Shown: positions 6,134-15,283 of the stretch, one piece after another
How the letters are laid out: each line of letters opens with the position of its first letter
Position numbering within the stretch: position 1 is the stretch's first letter
Assembly (NCBI GenBank): GCA_903932755.1
Contig: CAIZHL010000318.1
Coordinates: 1 to 16,118, forward strand
Reading direction: 5' to 3'
DNA from: an uncultured beta proteobacterium
GTDB lineage: Bacteria > Pseudomonadota > Gammaproteobacteria > Burkholderiales > Rhodocyclaceae
DNA: 16,118 bases
Notes under the pieces: generated by a model
Told to the model about the DNA's origin: nothing
What the model saw: the letters and a program-made list of their open reading frames with translations, nothing else
Databases searched by the model: none
Program-made: the position numbers and the translations under genes

Positions 6134-9100
6134 ATGGCTGAATTCCTTGCCCTGCGCGGTTCTGCCGCGTTTTCGGCCTCCCGCCTCGCGCGCTTGCAGA
6201 AGTCCCTTGCCGAAATCGTTTCCGGTGTCGGGCTGGCTGCCGAACACTGGTATTTCGTCGAACTTGAAGCCGCGCTGAATGCCGATGAAACTGCCCGCCT
6301 TAAGGACTTGCTGGGCATCCCGGCGAAGCTGCCGGCAGCGCCGGCCGGCGAATTGCTGCTGGTCACCCCGCGCCTCGGCACGATTTCTCCCTGGAGTTCG
6401 AAGGCCACCGACATCGCGAGGAATTGCGGCTTTGCCGCAGTGAAGCGCGTCGAGCGCGCCGTTGCTTACCATGCCGCCGGCAAGTTCGAAAAGTCGGCGC
6501 TGGCGACACGCCTCCATGACCGCATGACCGAGTCGGTGCTGGATTCCATCGATGCCGCCCGCGCCCTGTTCCATCACGTTGCGCCGCAGCCGCTGACCAC
6601 GGTTGACCTGCAGGGCGGCGGGCGTGCCGCGCTGGTTGCGGCCAATGCCGAGCTGGGCCTGGCGCTGTCGGACGACGAAATCGATTACCTGGTGGAGAAC
6701 TTCGGCAAGCTCGGCCGCAATCCCACCGACGTCGAACTGATGATGTTCGCCCAGGCCAATTCCGAACACTGCCGGCACAAGATATTCAACGCCTCGTGGA
6801 CCGTGGATGGCGAGCCGCAGCCGCTGTCCCTGTTCGGCATGATCCGCGAGACGCACAAGGCCCATCCCGCAGGCACCGTGGTGGCCTACTCGGACAACGC
6901 CGCGGTGATCGAGGGCGCGAACATCCGCCGCTTCTACCCGCGCGCCGATCGCGGTTACGAGTACGGCGACGAACTCACGCACATCCTGGCCAAGGTCGAG
7001 ACGCACAACCACCCGACGGCGATCTCGCCGTTTCCGGGTGCGGCGACCGGCTCCGGCGGCGAGATCCGCGACGAAGGCGCGACGGGGCGCGGCTCAAAGC
7101 CCAAGGCCGGCCTTTGCGGCTTTTCGGTGTCCGACCTGAAGATTCCCGGCTACGTCCAGCCCTGGGAATCGAACTACGGCAAGCCCGAGCGCATCGCTTC
7201 GGCGCTCGACATCATGATCGAAGGTCCGATCGGCGCCGCGGCCTTCAACAACGAATTCGGTCGGCCCAACCTGGCCGGCTATTTCCGCAGCTTCGAGCAG
7301 GAATTCAACGGCGAAATGCGCGGCTACCACAAGCCGATCATGATCGCCGGCGGACTGGGCAACATCGCCGCAAGCCACTCCTTCAAGATCCGTTTTCCGG
7401 CCGGCAGCCTGCTGATCCAACTCGGCGGCCCCGGCATGCTGATCGGCCTCGGCGGCGGCGCGGCTTCGTCGATGGCGACCGGCTCGAACACGGCCGACCT
7501 CGATTTCGCCTCGGTGCAGCGCGGCAATCCGGAGATCCAGCGCCGCGCCCAGGAAGTCATCGACAGATGCTGGCAGCAGGGCGATGCGAATCCGATACTG
7601 GCCATCCACGACGTCGGCGCCGGCGGCATTTCCAACGCCATGCCCGAGATTGCACACGACGCGGGCTGCGGCGCAGCCTTCGACCTGCGTGCGATTCCCA
7701 GTGAAGAGCCGGGCATGAGCCCGCGCGAGATATGGAGCAACGAGGCGCAGGAGCGCTACGTGTTGGCCATCGCGCCGCAACGTTTGGATGAATTCCGCGC
7801 CCTGTGCGAACGCGAACGCTGCCCCTTTGCCGTGCTGGGCCGCGCCACCGACGACGACCAACTCACGGTCAAGGACGACCACTTCGGCAACAAACCGGTC
7901 GACATGCCGATGGAAGTGCTGCTCGGCAAGGCGCCCAAGCTGCACCGCGACGCGCGTCGCCAGCGTGTGGCGATGCCGCCGCTCGATGTCGCCGCCATCG
8001 ACCTGAAGGAGGCGGCGCTGCGCGTGCTGCGCCTGCCGGCGGTGGCCTCGAAGAACTTCCTGGTCACCATCGGCGATCGCAGCGTAGGCGGCTTCACCGC
8101 GCGCGACCAGATGGTCGGGCCCTGGCAGGTGCCGGTAGCCGACGTCGCCGTCACGGCGATGGGCTACGACACGGTTCGCGGCGAATGCTTCGCCATGGGC
8201 GAGCGCACGCCGCTGGCCCTGCTTGACGCTGCCGCCTCGGGCCGCATGGCGGTGGGCGAGGCGCTGACCAATCTGGCGGCGGCCGACGTCGGCGACATTG
8301 GCCGCATCAAGCTATCGGCCAACTGGATGGCGGCGGCCGGCCACGGCTTTGAAGATGCGGCGCTGTTCGATACGGTGAAGGCCGTCGGCATCGACTTCTG
8401 CCCGGCGCTCGGCGTGGCGATTCCGGTCGGCAAGGATTCGCTGTCGATGCGCACCAAGTGGGACGATCATGGCACCGCGAAGCAGGTCACTGCACCGCTG
8501 TCGCTGATCGTCACGGCCTTCGCTGCTGTGGATGACGTGCGGCGAACGCTGACGCCGCAACTGCGGCCCGATGCGGAAGCCGGTGAAACCGAGCTGCTGT
8601 TGATCGACCTCGGCCAGGGCCGCAATCGCCTCGGCGGCTCGGCCCTGGCGCAGGTCTATGGCGTCAGCGGCGATGTGGTGCCGGATGTCGATGCCGCCTT
8701 GCTGAGAAGCTTTTTCGGCGCGATCCAGACACTTAACCGAGACGGCAAAATCCTTGCCTATCACGACCGTTCCGACGGCGGGCTGTTCGCCACCGTCTGC
8801 GAAATGAGTTTCGCCTCGCATGTCGGCGTCTCGCTGAACCTCGACGGGCTCTGTTACGACCCCTTGATGAACGATGTCGACGGCAGCGAGCGCTTCCCGC
8901 AGATTGCCGGCCGCCTGCGCGACAGGATCATCGCCGCGCTCTTCAACGAGGAACTCGGCGCCGTGCTGCAGATCCGACTTGCCGATCGCACTGCCGTGAT
9001 GCAGGTCCTGCGCGATGCCGGCCTCGGCGCCTGCAGCCATGCCATCGGCACCACCAATACGGCCGATGCGATACGCATCTGGCGCAATGCCAAGGCGGTG

Positions 9101-10042
9101 TTCGCCGCCCACCGCAATGAACTGCAGCGCACCTGGAGCGAAACCAGCTTTCAGATCGCCCGCCTGCGCGACGATCCGGTCTGTGCCGATGAGGAATTCG
9201 ACGCGCTGCTTGACGCTGATAATCCCGGGCTGTCGGCTTCAATAAAGTCCGTGCCGGCGGCGCCTTTTGTCGCCACCGGCGTCCGACCCAAAATTGCCAT
9301 ATTGCGCGAGCAGGGCGTCAACGGCCATGTCGAAATGGCCGCGGCCTTCGAACGCGCCGGCTTCGCGCCTTACGACGTGCACATGTCCGACCTGCAGAGC
9401 GGTCGCGTGCATCTGGCCGATTTCAAGGGCTTCGCCGCCTGCGGCGGCTTCTCCTACGGCGACGTGCTCGGTGCCGGGCAGGGCTGGGCGAAATCGGTGC
9501 TGTTCAACGGCCGCCTGCGCGACGAATTCACCAGCTTCTTCGCCCGTGCCGACAGCTTCGCGCTTGGCGTCTGCAACGGCTGCCAGATGATGGCGCATCT
9601 CGCGCCCATCATTCCCGGCGCACGGGACTGGCCGACCTTCCAGCGCAACCGCAGCGAGCAGTTCGAGGCGCGCGTGGTGATGGTCGAGATTCCGCAATCG
9701 CCGTCGATCTTCCTCGCCGGCATGGCCGGTTCGAAACTGCCTGTGGTGGTCAGCCACGGCGAAGGCCGTGCCGAGTTTGCCGCCGGCCAGAGTGGCCAGC
9801 CGCTGGTGGCCATGCGTTACATCGACAACCGCGGCGCAGTGGCGACGAGCTACCCGTTCAATCCCAACGGCTCGCCCGCGGGGCTGGCCGGCGTGACGAC
9901 GGCCGACGGCCGCTTCACCATCATGATGCCGCACCCCGAGCGCACCTTCCGCAGCCTGCAGATGTCATGGCAGCCGCCGGGACTGGGCGAGGACGGGCCG
10001 TGGCTGGAGATGTTCCGCAACGCGCGGCGCTGGCTGAAGTAA
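6134..10042 (+). CDS. purL: Phosphoribosylformylglycinamidine synthase, large single-chain type
   Basis: A 1302-residue enzyme, close to the 1295 residues of E. coli PurL, that converts FGAR, glutamine and ATP to FGAM in step four of purine synthesis. An N-terminal domain and linker (to about 250) lead into two AIRS-like synthetase halves; the block [20 protein letters not shown] begins at 287. The C-terminal class I glutaminase domain starts near [17 protein letters not shown] and holds the full triad: Cys1147 in GVCNGCQM, and His1267 with Glu1269 in MMPHPERTF. No frameshift is seen. The ATG at 6134 ([13 protein letters not shown]) is chosen because it gives the family N-terminus; the frame stays open back to 5969, but that extra stretch covers the promoter region and does not look like protein. 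It stands alone and ends at a strong terminator, with repeat copy B directly after its TAA. Confidence 0.97.
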   Translation: MAEFLALRGSAAFSASRLARLQKSLAEIVSGVGLAAEHWYFVELEAALNADETARLKDLLGIPAKLPAAPAGELLLVTPRLGTISPWSSKATDIARNCGFAAVKRVERAVAYHAAGKFEKSALATRLHDRMTESVLDSIDAARALFHHVAPQPLTTVDLQGGGRAALVAANAELGLALSDDEIDYLVENFGKLGRNPTDVELMMFAQANSEHCRHKIFNASWTVDGEPQPLSLFGMIRETHKAHPAGTVVAYSDNAAVIEGANIRRFYPRADRGYEYGDELTHILAKVETHNHPTAISPFPGAATGSGGEIRDEGATGRGSKPKAGLCGFSVSDLKIPGYVQPWESNYGKPERIASALDIMIEGPIGAAAFNNEFGRPNLAGYFRSFEQEFNGEMRGYHKPIMIAGGLGNIAASHSFKIRFPAGSLLIQLGGPGMLIGLGGGAASSMATGSNTADLDFASVQRGNPEIQRRAQEVIDRCWQQGDANPILAIHDVGAGGISNAMPEIAHDAGCGAAFDLRAIPSEEPGMSPREIWSNEAQERYVLAIAPQRLDEFRALCERERCPFAVLGRATDDDQLTVKDDHFGNKPVDMPMEVLLGKAPKLHRDARRQRVAMPPLDVAAIDLKEAALRVLRLPAVASKNFLVTIGDRSVGGFTARDQMVGPWQVPVADVAVTAMGYDTVRGECFAMGERTPLALLDAAASGRMAVGEALTNLAAADVGDIGRIKLSANWMAAAGHGFEDAALFDTVKAVGIDFCPALGVAIPVGKDSLSMRTKWDDHGTAKQVTAPLSLIVTAFAAVDDVRRTLTPQLRPDAEAGETELLLIDLGQGRNRLGGSALAQVYGVSGDVVPDVDAALLRSFFGAIQTLNRDGKILAYHDRSDGGLFATVCEMSFASHVGVSLNLDGLCYDPLMNDVDGSERFPQIAGRLRDRIIAALFNEELGAVLQIRLADRTAVMQVLRDAGLGACSHAIGTTNTADAIRIWRNAKAVFAAHRNELQRTWSETSFQIARLRDDPVCADEEFDALLDADNPGLSASIKSVPAAPFVATGVRPKIAILREQGVNGHVEMAAAFERAGFAPYDVHMSDLQSGRVHLADFKGFAACGGFSYGDVLGAGQGWAKSVLFNGRLRDEFTSFFARADSFALGVCNGCQMMAHLAPIIPGARDWPTFQRNRSEQFEARVVMVEIPQSPSIFLAGMAGSKLPVVVSHGEGRAEFAAGQSGQPLVAMRYIDNRGAVATSYPFNPNGSPAGLAGVTTADGRFTIMMPHPERTFRSLQMSWQPPGLGEDGPWLEMFRNARRWLK

Positions 10043-10062
10043 AAGTCGGCGCTGGCGGTACG
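10043..10062 (+). repeat. Post-stop dispersed repeat, copy B (after purL)
   Basis: AAGTCGGCGCTGGCGGTACG begins on the base immediately after the purL TAA, in the same orientation relative to its gene as the other copies. The preceding codons CTG AAG TAA partly resemble CTG CAC TGA at copies A and C. It continues into GCGCCAAA, the complement of the TTTGGCG beside copy A. Confidence 0.8.
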
Positions 10063-10072
10063 GCGCCAAAAG

Positions 10073-10101
10073 AAAACGGGAGCCGCGGCTCCCGTTTTTT
10101 T
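10073..10101. terminator. Bidirectional intrinsic terminator between purL and ppiC
   Basis: A perfect inverted repeat centred on 10085/10086: the GC-rich arm CGGGAGCCG pairs with CGGCTCCCG, flanked by A4 on the left and T7 on the right. In both directions the stem is followed by a U tract (at least four U for ppiC, seven for purL). It serves the two convergent genes. Confidence 0.92.
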
Positions 10102-10115
10102 GGCGTCAGACAGGC

Positions 10116-10916
10116 TTACTCGACCTTGGCCTTGGCGCGCAGCTCGTCGATGTGCTTTTGCACCATGCGCTGCTGCAGCTGCTGGGCGATCTGGCCCTTG
10201 GCTTCTTCCATCGGCGGCAGCTTGAGTTCGCGTACATCGTCGAGCTGGATCACGTGCCAGCCGAAATCGCTCTTCACCGGGGTTTCGGTGAATTTGCCCT
10301 TTTCCAGTTTCGTCATGGCCGCCGAGAAGGGGGGGACGAAAGAGGCGGGGTTGGCCCAGCCGAGGTCGCCACCGCGGTCCTTGGAGCCCGGATCCTTGGA
10401 TTCCTTGGCCAGGTCCTCGATCTTTTCGCCCTTCTTCAGTTTGGCGATGATGGCCTTGGCCTGGTCTTCAGTTTCCACCAGGACGTGGCGGGCCTTGTAT
10501 TCCTTGTTGCCGAGCTTGGCGGTGATTTCCGTGTATTCCTTTTTGATCTGCTCTTCGCTGATCGGGTGGGTTTTCACGTAATCGTTGAGGTAGGCGCCGA
10601 TCAGCACGCCCTGGCGGGCGAGATCAATCTGACCTTGTATTTCCGGCTTCTTGTCGAAGCCCTTCTTGACCGATTCCTGGGTCAGGATTTCGCGCCGGAC
10701 CAGTTCTTCCGTCACGGCCTTGCGCAGTTCGGGGGAATCGGGCTGACCCTGTGCCGCCTGCCCGGCGATCAGCGCATCGGCGCGGGCCTTGGGAAGGGCC
10801 TTGCCATTGACCGTGGCGAATGCGGCGGCGACGGCTGTCTTCTGGGCAAAAACGGGTGCGGAACACACCGAAACGGCGAAGGCGAGCAGGATGGCGTGAC
10901 GGAGGGTACGGTTCAT
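10116..10916 (-). CDS. Periplasmic PpiC-type (parvulin) peptidyl-prolyl isomerase
   Basis: A 266-residue exported foldase. Residues 1-24 form a signal peptide with a basic start (MNRTLRHA), a hydrophobic core and a probable cut after APVFA. A SurA-N-like helical region follows (about 30-130), then a rotamase domain (about 137-231) that opens with YKARHVLVETEDQAKAII and contains DRGGDLGWANPASFVPPF and FGWHVIQLDD, all standard parvulin blocks. The tail is helical and Lys/Gln-rich. It should help outer-membrane or periplasmic proteins fold. It is the last gene of the msrB-yciB-yciI-bolA-ppiC cluster, 24 bases after bolA, and ends at the shared terminator. AGGA a few bases before ATG supports the start. 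SurA proper is longer, with two rotamase domains, so this is the single-domain PpiC/PrsA-like type. Confidence 0.9.
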   Translation of the reverse strand: MNRTLRHAILLAFAVSVCSAPVFAQKTAVAAAFATVNGKALPKARADALIAGQAAQGQPDSPELRKAVTEELVRREILTQESVKKGFDKKPEIQGQIDLARQGVLIGAYLNDYVKTHPISEEQIKKEYTEITAKLGNKEYKARHVLVETEDQAKAIIAKLKKGEKIEDLAKESKDPGSKDRGGDLGWANPASFVPPFSAAMTKLEKGKFTETPVKSDFGWHVIQLDDVRELKLPPMEEAKGQIAQQLQQRMVQKHIDELRAKAKVE

Positions 10917-10940
10917 CGTGGTTCCTGAATGGGCGGGTTG

Positions 10941-11204
10941 TCAGTGTTCGTCGGGAGTTTTTGCGATGATGCTGAGCGCATGGATTTCCCGCTTCATCAG
11001 CGGGCCGAGCGCATCATACACCAAGCGATGTCTTTCCATTGTCTTGCAACCGGCGAAGCGAGGCGAAACGATGGACAGCCGGAAGTGGCCGCCGCCGCCC
11101 CTGGCGCCCTCGTGGCCGGCATGCTTTGCCGAGTCGTCGTGGATTTCGATGCTCAGCGGGTCGAGCGCGGCGAGGCTGGCGCGCATGGCGTCGGGCACGC
11201 TCAT
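10941..11204 (-). CDS. bolA: BolA family protein
   Basis: An 87-residue protein with the BolA fold: [21 protein letters not shown] at the N-terminus, a His/Gly-rich loop ([13 protein letters not shown], 28-40), then [20 protein letters not shown], containing the family block FxG....RHRxVYxxL (50-66), and the conserved His75 in IHALSII. BolA proteins bind monothiol glutaredoxins and Fe-S clusters, or act as regulators of envelope genes; which of these applies here cannot be told. The start is set by a 4-base ATGA overlap with the stop of the upstream yciI gene, which implies translational coupling. The extra-long glycine run in the loop is slightly unusual. Confidence 0.9.
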   Translation of the reverse strand: MSVPDAMRASLAALDPLSIEIHDDSAKHAGHEGARGGGGHFRLSIVSPRFAGCKTMERHRLVYDALGPLMKREIHALSIIAKTPDEH

Positions 11205-11506
11205 GACTTCGGGAACACCTGTTTGAAGGGGCGCACCGTGACACGGGCATAGACGCCGGCCGCGACGTAGGGGTCGGCGTCGGCCCATGTCTGTGCCGCC
11301 GCCAGGGAATCGAACTCGGCGACGATCAGGCTGCCGGAAAAGCCTGCTGGCCCGGGGTCGGGGCTGTCGATCGCCGGGAACGGACCGCCCAGCACCATGC
11401 GCCCGGCGGCATCGAGTTCGAGCAGGCGGGCAAGGTGGGCGGGGCGGGCGGCGAGGCGTTGTTCGAGGCTGTTCGGCACGTCTTCGCCGACTATCGCGTA
11501 GAGCAT
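11201..11506 (-). CDS. yciI: YciI family protein
   Basis: A 101-residue ferredoxin-like-fold protein. It has the family start [10 protein letters not shown], the conserved His24 in RPAHLARL and Asp78 in [11 protein letters not shown], and the ending VRPFKQVF, all matching YCII-domain proteins. These small dimeric proteins have a His-Asp pocket, but no settled function in bacteria. GGAG eight bases before ATG supports the start. It lies 46 bases downstream of yciB and overlaps bolA by four bases, so it is almost certainly co-transcribed with both. Confidence 0.9.
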   Translation of the reverse strand: MLYAIVGEDVPNSLEQRLAARPAHLARLLELDAAGRMVLGGPFPAIDSPDPGPAGFSGSLIVAEFDSLAAAQTWADADPYVAAGVYARVTVRPFKQVFPKS

Positions 11507-11552
11507 TGGGGGTTCTCCGGAAGTATGGTTCCGCGGGGAGCGGTAACCAGGG

Positions 11553-12119
11553 CTAACTCTTGTCCCCGGCAGGAGGCGCGGCGGGCTCCTTGTCCTCGGG
11601 AATGTATTTGGCCAGCAGCAGGCCCTGCAGGACGATGAAGACCAGCATCAGCCCCATGCCGCCGAAGAGTTTGAAGCTGACCCAGGTGTCGGTGCTGAAG
11701 TTGAACGCGACCCAGAGGTTGAGCACGCCCATCACGGCGAAGAATCCCATCCAGGCGTAATTCAGCCTGGGCCAGAGGGCGTCGGGAAGTTCCACCTGCT
11801 TGTCCAGCATGGCGCGGATCAGATTCTTGCCGAAAAACTGCGCGGAGGCGAACAGCGTGGCCGCGAACAGCCAGTAAAGGATGGTCGGCTTCCATTTGAT
11901 GAAGGTTTCATCGTGCAGGATCAGCGTCGCGCCGCCGAACACCACGACCAGGCCGAGGCTGACCCAGAGCATGGTATCCACCTTGCCGTGGCGGTGCCAG
12001 ACCCAGGCGATCTGCGCCATCGTCGCGGCGATCACCACGCCGGTGGCGATGTAGATGTCGAAAACCTTGAAGGCGACGAAGAAGAGGATGACCGGAAACA
12101 GGTCGAAGAGGAATTTCAT
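11553..12119 (-). CDS. yciB: Inner-membrane protein YciB (intracellular septation protein A family)
   Basis: A 188-residue polytopic membrane protein with about five or six hydrophobic helices. The opening [18 protein letters not shown] and the motifs [34 protein letters not shown] and LNYAWMGFF are the YciB/IspA signature. The C-terminus is a short charged tail ([15 protein letters not shown]). In enterics it touches the elongation and division machinery and affects envelope integrity; in Shigella loss blocks intracellular spread. The length matches the family (about 180). It sits 27 bases after msrB and 46 bases before yciI in the leftward cluster. The Shine-Dalgarno is weak. Confidence 0.93.
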   Translation of the reverse strand: MKFLFDLFPVILFFVAFKVFDIYIATGVVIAATMAQIAWVWHRHGKVDTMLWVSLGLVVVFGGATLILHDETFIKWKPTILYWLFAATLFASAQFFGKNLIRAMLDKQVELPDALWPRLNYAWMGFFAVMGVLNLWVAFNFSTDTWVSFKLFGGMGLMLVFIVLQGLLLAKYIPEDKEPAAPPAGDKS

Positions 12120-12146
12120 GGGGCGGATTGTAGCGGTTGCGGCGGC

Positions 12147-12545
12147 TTACTTCTTCTTGTCGAGATCGATCGAGGCCGAGTTTATGCAGTACCGTAATCC
12201 GGTTGGGGCGGGCCCGTCGGGAAAAACATGGCCCAGATGGGCGCCGCAATGGCTGCAGACAACTTCCGTGCGGCGCATGAACAGGCTGCGATCTTCGTGT
12301 TCGGTGATGTTGGCGGCAGCGAGCGGTGCAGTAAAGCTGGGCCAGCCGCAGCCGGAATCGAATTTGGCGGCCGAGTCGAACAGCGGCTCGCCGCAGCCGA
12401 TGCAACGATAGGTGCCCGGATCCTTGCAGTCCCAGTACTCGCCGCTGAAGGCGCGCTCGGTGCCTTTTTCGCGGGCGACGTGGTACTGCATGGGCGTAAG
12501 TTGCGCGCGCCATTCGGCGTCGGTCTTGCTGATCTTGTTGCTCAT
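12147..12545 (-). CDS. msrB: Peptide-methionine (R)-S-oxide reductase
   Basis: A 132-residue repair enzyme that reduces the R-epimer of methionine sulfoxide in proteins, using thioredoxin. The catalytic Cys120 is in [10 protein letters not shown] and the resolving Cys66 is in DSGCGWPSF. Four zinc cysteines are present as two CxxC pairs (C48/C51 and C97/C100), so this is the zinc-bearing type. No signal peptide is seen, so it acts in the cytoplasm. It is the first gene of the leftward cluster, divergent from dadA across 80 bases. GGAGG five bases before the ATG fixes the start. Confidence 0.95.
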   Translation of the reverse strand: MSNKISKTDAEWRAQLTPMQYHVAREKGTERAFSGEYWDCKDPGTYRCIGCGEPLFDSAAKFDSGCGWPSFTAPLAAANITEHEDRSLFMRRTEVVCSHCGAHLGHVFPDGPAPTGLRYCINSASIDLDKKK

Positions 12546-12565
12546 GAGGGCCTCCGGGCGCTGAC

Positions 12566-12571
12566 TATAAT
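12566..12571 (+). promoter_or_regulatory. Candidate -10 box in the msrB-dadA divergent gap
   Basis: TATAAT on the plus strand would serve dadA (start 12626). The overlapping complement gives TATAGT (12564-12569, minus strand), which could serve msrB. Neither has a good -35 at normal spacing, and the msrB transcript would start only just before its GGAGG. Confidence 0.4.
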
Positions 12572-12625
12572 CTTGGCCATGGCAACTGGGATCGACTTTG
12601 GCAGAAATAGTTTCGGCGGCAGGCG

Positions 12626-13879
12626 ATGCGGGTAAGCGTGCTCGGCGCCGGCGTGGTCGGCGTGACCAGCGCCTGGTACCTCGCGGCGGATGGCCACGAA
12701 GTCACGGTGATCGACCGCCAGCCGCTACCGGCCCGGGAGACCAGCTTCGCCAATGGCGGCCAGATTTCGGTCAGTCATGCCGAACCCTGGGCCAATCCGC
12801 GGGCGCCCTGGAAAGCCCTGCAATGGCTGGGGCAGGAGGATGCTCCGCTGTTGTGGCGTTTGCGCACCGATCCGGCGCAGTGGGCCTGGGGTTTGCGCTT
12901 CCTGCGCGAGTGCACGGCGGCCCGGGCGCGCGCCAACGTCGGCGCCATCGTCAGCCTCGGGCTGGCCAGCCGTTCCGCCCTGCAGGCGCTGCGGCGGGAA
13001 CTGGCGCTGGAGTACGACCATCTCGAACGTGGCATTCTGCATTTCTACACAGACTCCCGCGAGTTCGAACACGCCATTCCGCAGGCGGCGCTGATGCGCG
13101 AATTCGGCTGCGAGCGGGTGCCGCAGACGGCGGCGCAATGCCTGGCCATCGAACCGGCACTGGCCGGCTCGCGGCAGCCGATAGTCGGCGGCACCTACAC
13201 GAAGGGCGACGAGTCGGGCGATGCGCGGCAGTTCACCGAAGCCCTGGCGCGACACGCGGCGGCGCGTGGCGTGCGTTTCCGCCATGGCGAAACCGTGACC
13301 GCCCTGCAGGGCGAAGGCGGCAGATTGACGGGAGTGCGCCTGGCTTCGGGGGAATCGGTTTCCGCGGACATCACGGTGCTGGCGCTGGGGAGCTATTCGC
13401 CGCTGCTGTTGAAGCCTTTGGGAATCAGCCTGCCGGTTTATCCGGCCAAAGGCTATTCGGTGACGCTGGCGGTGCCGGACGGTGCGGCGGCGCCGGTCGT
13501 GAGCCTGACCGACGACGGCCACAAGATCGTCATTTCGCGCCTCGGGCAGACATTGCGCGTGGCCGGTACGGCGGAGTTCAACGGCTACGATACTTCGGTC
13601 AACCCGGTGCGCTGCGCGGCCCTGCGGCGGCGCATCGGCGAAATCTTTCCAGAGTTGGCGGCCGCGGACGAACTCGACCGCTGGGCCGGCCTGCGGCCCG
13701 CAACCCCGGGCAACGTGCCCCTGATCGGCGACATGGCGGCTGCCGGGCTGGCCGGACTGTGGCTGAATACCGGCCACGGCACGCTGGGCTGGACCCTGGC
13801 CTGCGGCTCGGGACGTGTGCTGGCGGATTGCATCGCCGGCCGTGATCCGGGCCTGGACTTGCGGCCTTATCGCTTCTGA
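12626..13879 (+). CDS. dadA: D-amino acid dehydrogenase (DadA type) FAD oxidoreductase
   Basis: A 417-residue DAO-family flavoprotein that oxidises D-amino acids to 2-oxo acids and passes electrons to the membrane quinone pool. The FAD fingerprint is at the very N-terminus ([17 protein letters not shown], glycines 7-12) with the acidic end of the second strand in VTVIDRQ. The family block SFANGGQIS and the C-terminal [14 protein letters not shown] and [16 protein letters not shown] blocks are present. The usual Asp of GLRPxTPD is Gly here. E. coli DadA is 432 residues, so this one is slightly short. No alanine racemase (dadX) or lrp lies beside it, so D-alanine as substrate is not certain. 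A weak GGCAGG precedes the ATG. Confidence 0.9.
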   Translation: MRVSVLGAGVVGVTSAWYLAADGHEVTVIDRQPLPARETSFANGGQISVSHAEPWANPRAPWKALQWLGQEDAPLLWRLRTDPAQWAWGLRFLRECTAARARANVGAIVSLGLASRSALQALRRELALEYDHLERGILHFYTDSREFEHAIPQAALMREFGCERVPQTAAQCLAIEPALAGSRQPIVGGTYTKGDESGDARQFTEALARHAAARGVRFRHGETVTALQGEGGRLTGVRLASGESVSADITVLALGSYSPLLLKPLGISLPVYPAKGYSVTLAVPDGAAAPVVSLTDDGHKIVISRLGQTLRVAGTAEFNGYDTSVNPVRCAALRRRIGEIFPELAAADELDRWAGLRPATPGNVPLIGDMAAAGLAGLWLNTGHGTLGWTLACGSGRVLADCIAGRDPGLDLRPYRF

Positions 13880-13886
13880 ATAGTGC

Positions 13887-13906
13887 CGTATCGCCAGCGC
13901 CGACTT
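13887..13906 (-). repeat. Post-stop dispersed repeat, copy C (after the DUF2863 gene)
   Basis: Read on the minus strand, AAGTCGGCGCTGGCGATACG is the best consensus copy. Unlike the other two it is set back 17 bases from the stop codon; the space holds AAAGTCGACGCCGAC, a near-copy of the element's own left half. The host gene ends CTG CAC TGA, as cnoX does. It lies in the 44-bp gap of the convergent dadA and DUF2863 genes. Confidence 0.78.
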
Positions 13907-13915
13907 TTGTCGGCG
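13898..13915. terminator. Hairpin between the convergent dadA and DUF2863 genes
   Basis: CGCCGAC pairs with GTCGGCG around a TTTT loop (7-bp stem). On the plus strand a short T run (13921-13924) follows five bases later. The hairpin is formed by repeat copy C and its partial duplicate, so the repeat may work here as a terminator. Confidence 0.5.
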
Positions 13916-13923
13916 TCGACTTT

Positions 13924-15096
13924 TCAGTGCAGATGCCGGGGAGCCGACTCGGCCTGATCTTCGGGCAGTTCGGCGTGCACCGGTTCGCCTTCGGGATTGG
14001 GATACAGCGGCGCGCCGCAGTCGTCGCAGAACTCCAGGGGAAAGCGCTGGTCGAGCATCAGCACGCTGGCGACACCCGCTTCGCGCAGGGTGGCTTCGAT
14101 CTGCGCCGGGGCTTCGTTGTTTTCATCTTCGTTTTCCAGCAGCGGCCAGACCACGCCGTGCACCACATCGCTGCTGCCGCGGCGGGTGAAGCCGATGCGG
14201 AATTCCTCGAGCTGGCGGTCGTGGAAAGGGGCGACCACGGCGCGCAGTTCTCCCGCCGGCTGATTCAGTACGGTTTGCAGGAAGGCCACGGCCGCCCGCA
14301 GCGACCAGGGGCGCGAGGCGCGGTCGGCGTCGCGCACGGCGGCATGGTAGGCCAGCACCGGCAGGAACTCGAGGGCGCAGGCGGGGAGCAGGGGACGCAG
14401 TGCATCGCCGCCTTGCAGCGCCCATTGACGGAAGGACTCCGCCGGGTCGCCGTCGTCTTCCTGCCAGCGGAACATCGCTGCGCCGCGTGGCGCGGCGACG
14501 GCACCCAGCATGTAGCGGGTATCCGAAAGAAAACTCATGGTTTCAGGAAGCTGCGCCGGGTCGATTTTCAGGTTGCGGCCGTGGACCGCTGCTTTGGCGA
14601 GTTTTTCCGTCAGTTGCGCCGTTTCGACGTAGTTCTGCGGCAGCTGGTCGGGGCTGTAAAGGACGTCGCAAAGGCCGACCTTGGCATCGGCGGCAAGCAC
14701 GTGGGCTTGAAGATGAACGCGCACCGCTTCCATTTGCGCCGCCGGAATGCTTCCCGACGGAATCTGGAAACGGGACCACGCCAGCAAGGGGACGGCGATC
14801 ATGACGACGTCGAGTCCGCCGCTGCCTTCCGCACGCCGCGTTTCGGCGCAGGACTCGATCATGTCGGCCAGTTCGTCATAGGCGCGCGAACCGCCGTTAT
14901 AGAGCTGGTCGAGCACGGCGATCAGGGTCTCCTCGGCGTTGTCGGCCAGCAGGCGGTCGATGTGCGCCGCAAGGCGGGATTCCCACCAGGCATCCTCGAT
15001 CCGGTTGGAGGACTGGCTGAGCCGCGTTGCAAGGCGGGTGAGAAGTTCGGAGTCCGGCGTCTGGCGGGCGCGGCGGGGAAGGCGGGTGCGTTTCAT
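13924..15096 (-). CDS. DUF2863 family protein
   Basis: A 390-residue soluble protein of unknown function, recognised as DUF2863 from its basic start MKRTRLPRRARQTPDSELL, the block RIEDAWWESRL, the length and the Cys-rich end; the family is known mainly from betaproteobacteria. No signal peptide or membrane helix is visible. Near the C-terminus a CDDC pair (C357/C360) in EFCDDCGAPLYPNPEGE looks like half a zinc ribbon. The Asp/Glu/Asn run LENEDENNEAPAQ precedes it. The start at 15096 is chosen because the protein then begins with the family N-terminus; the frame is open to 15273, but that stretch spans the divergent promoters. The gene ends CTG CAC TGA followed by the duplicated repeat. It is divergent from the DUF47 fragment. 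Confidence 0.82.
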   Translation of the reverse strand: MKRTRLPRRARQTPDSELLTRLATRLSQSSNRIEDAWWESRLAAHIDRLLADNAEETLIAVLDQLYNGGSRAYDELADMIESCAETRRAEGSGGLDVVMIAVPLLAWSRFQIPSGSIPAAQMEAVRVHLQAHVLAADAKVGLCDVLYSPDQLPQNYVETAQLTEKLAKAAVHGRNLKIDPAQLPETMSFLSDTRYMLGAVAAPRGAAMFRWQEDDGDPAESFRQWALQGGDALRPLLPACALEFLPVLAYHAAVRDADRASRPWSLRAAVAFLQTVLNQPAGELRAVVAPFHDRQLEEFRIGFTRRGSSDVVHGVVWPLLENEDENNEAPAQIEATLREAGVASVLMLDQRFPLEFCDDCGAPLYPNPEGEPVHAELPEDQAESAPRHLH

Positions 15097-15142
15097 GGCG
15101 GGATGAGGCCGGAAAATGGCCCGGCAAAGACAACAAAGAGGA

Positions 15143-15151
15143 ATTCTACCA
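15143..15151 (-). promoter_or_regulatory. Extended -10 promoter candidate for the DUF2863 gene
   Basis: The minus strand reads TGG TAGAAT, an extended -10 (TGn plus five of six consensus bases), 47 bases before the start codon. No clear -35 is present, as is common with extended -10 promoters. Confidence 0.45.
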
Positions 15152-15183
15152 GTTGGCCGCAAGCCGGAATTGCAGCCATTAGC

Positions 15184-15192
15184 TGATAAAAT
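15184..15192 (+). promoter_or_regulatory. Extended -10 promoter candidate for the DUF47 gene
   Basis: TGA TAAAAT is an extended -10 (TGn plus five of six consensus bases), 31 bases before the ATG at 15224. It faces away from the DUF2863 promoter, giving a compact divergent pair in a 127-bp gap. Confidence 0.4.
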
Positions 15193-15223
15193 CGTCGTGT
15201 TTTTTTGCCAGCGGTGGTACCCG

Positions 15224-15283
15224 ATGTTCTCCAAGTTGATGCCGAAAGAGGCAAAGTTTTTCGATTTGTTCAATGCCCATTCA
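15224..15283 (+). CDS. DUF47 / PhoU-like phosphate transport regulator, first ~20 codons only
   Basis: The reading frame starts MFSKLMPKEAKFFDLFNAHS, which is the recognisable N-terminus of DUF47 (PhoU-like, TIGR00153) proteins usually found next to the Pit phosphate transporter. Family members are about 205-215 residues. Here the similarity stops after about 18-20 residues, and the frame then continues as an Arg-rich out-of-frame reading of the ParA gene to a stop at 15595. The gene is therefore cut at the proposed chimeric join, with the true remainder outside this window. The Shine-Dalgarno is weak (AGCGGTGG). The call rests on a short stretch. Confidence 0.65.

Noticed and set aside
12127..12132. 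TACAAT on the minus strand a few bases before the yciB start as an internal promoter.
   Set aside because: It would place the transcript start on the start codon, and no -35 is visible; probably chance.
15097..15273. N-terminal extension of the DUF2863 protein (59 codons).
   Set aside because: It covers the divergent promoter gap and part of the DUF47 start; low-complexity residues with no family match.
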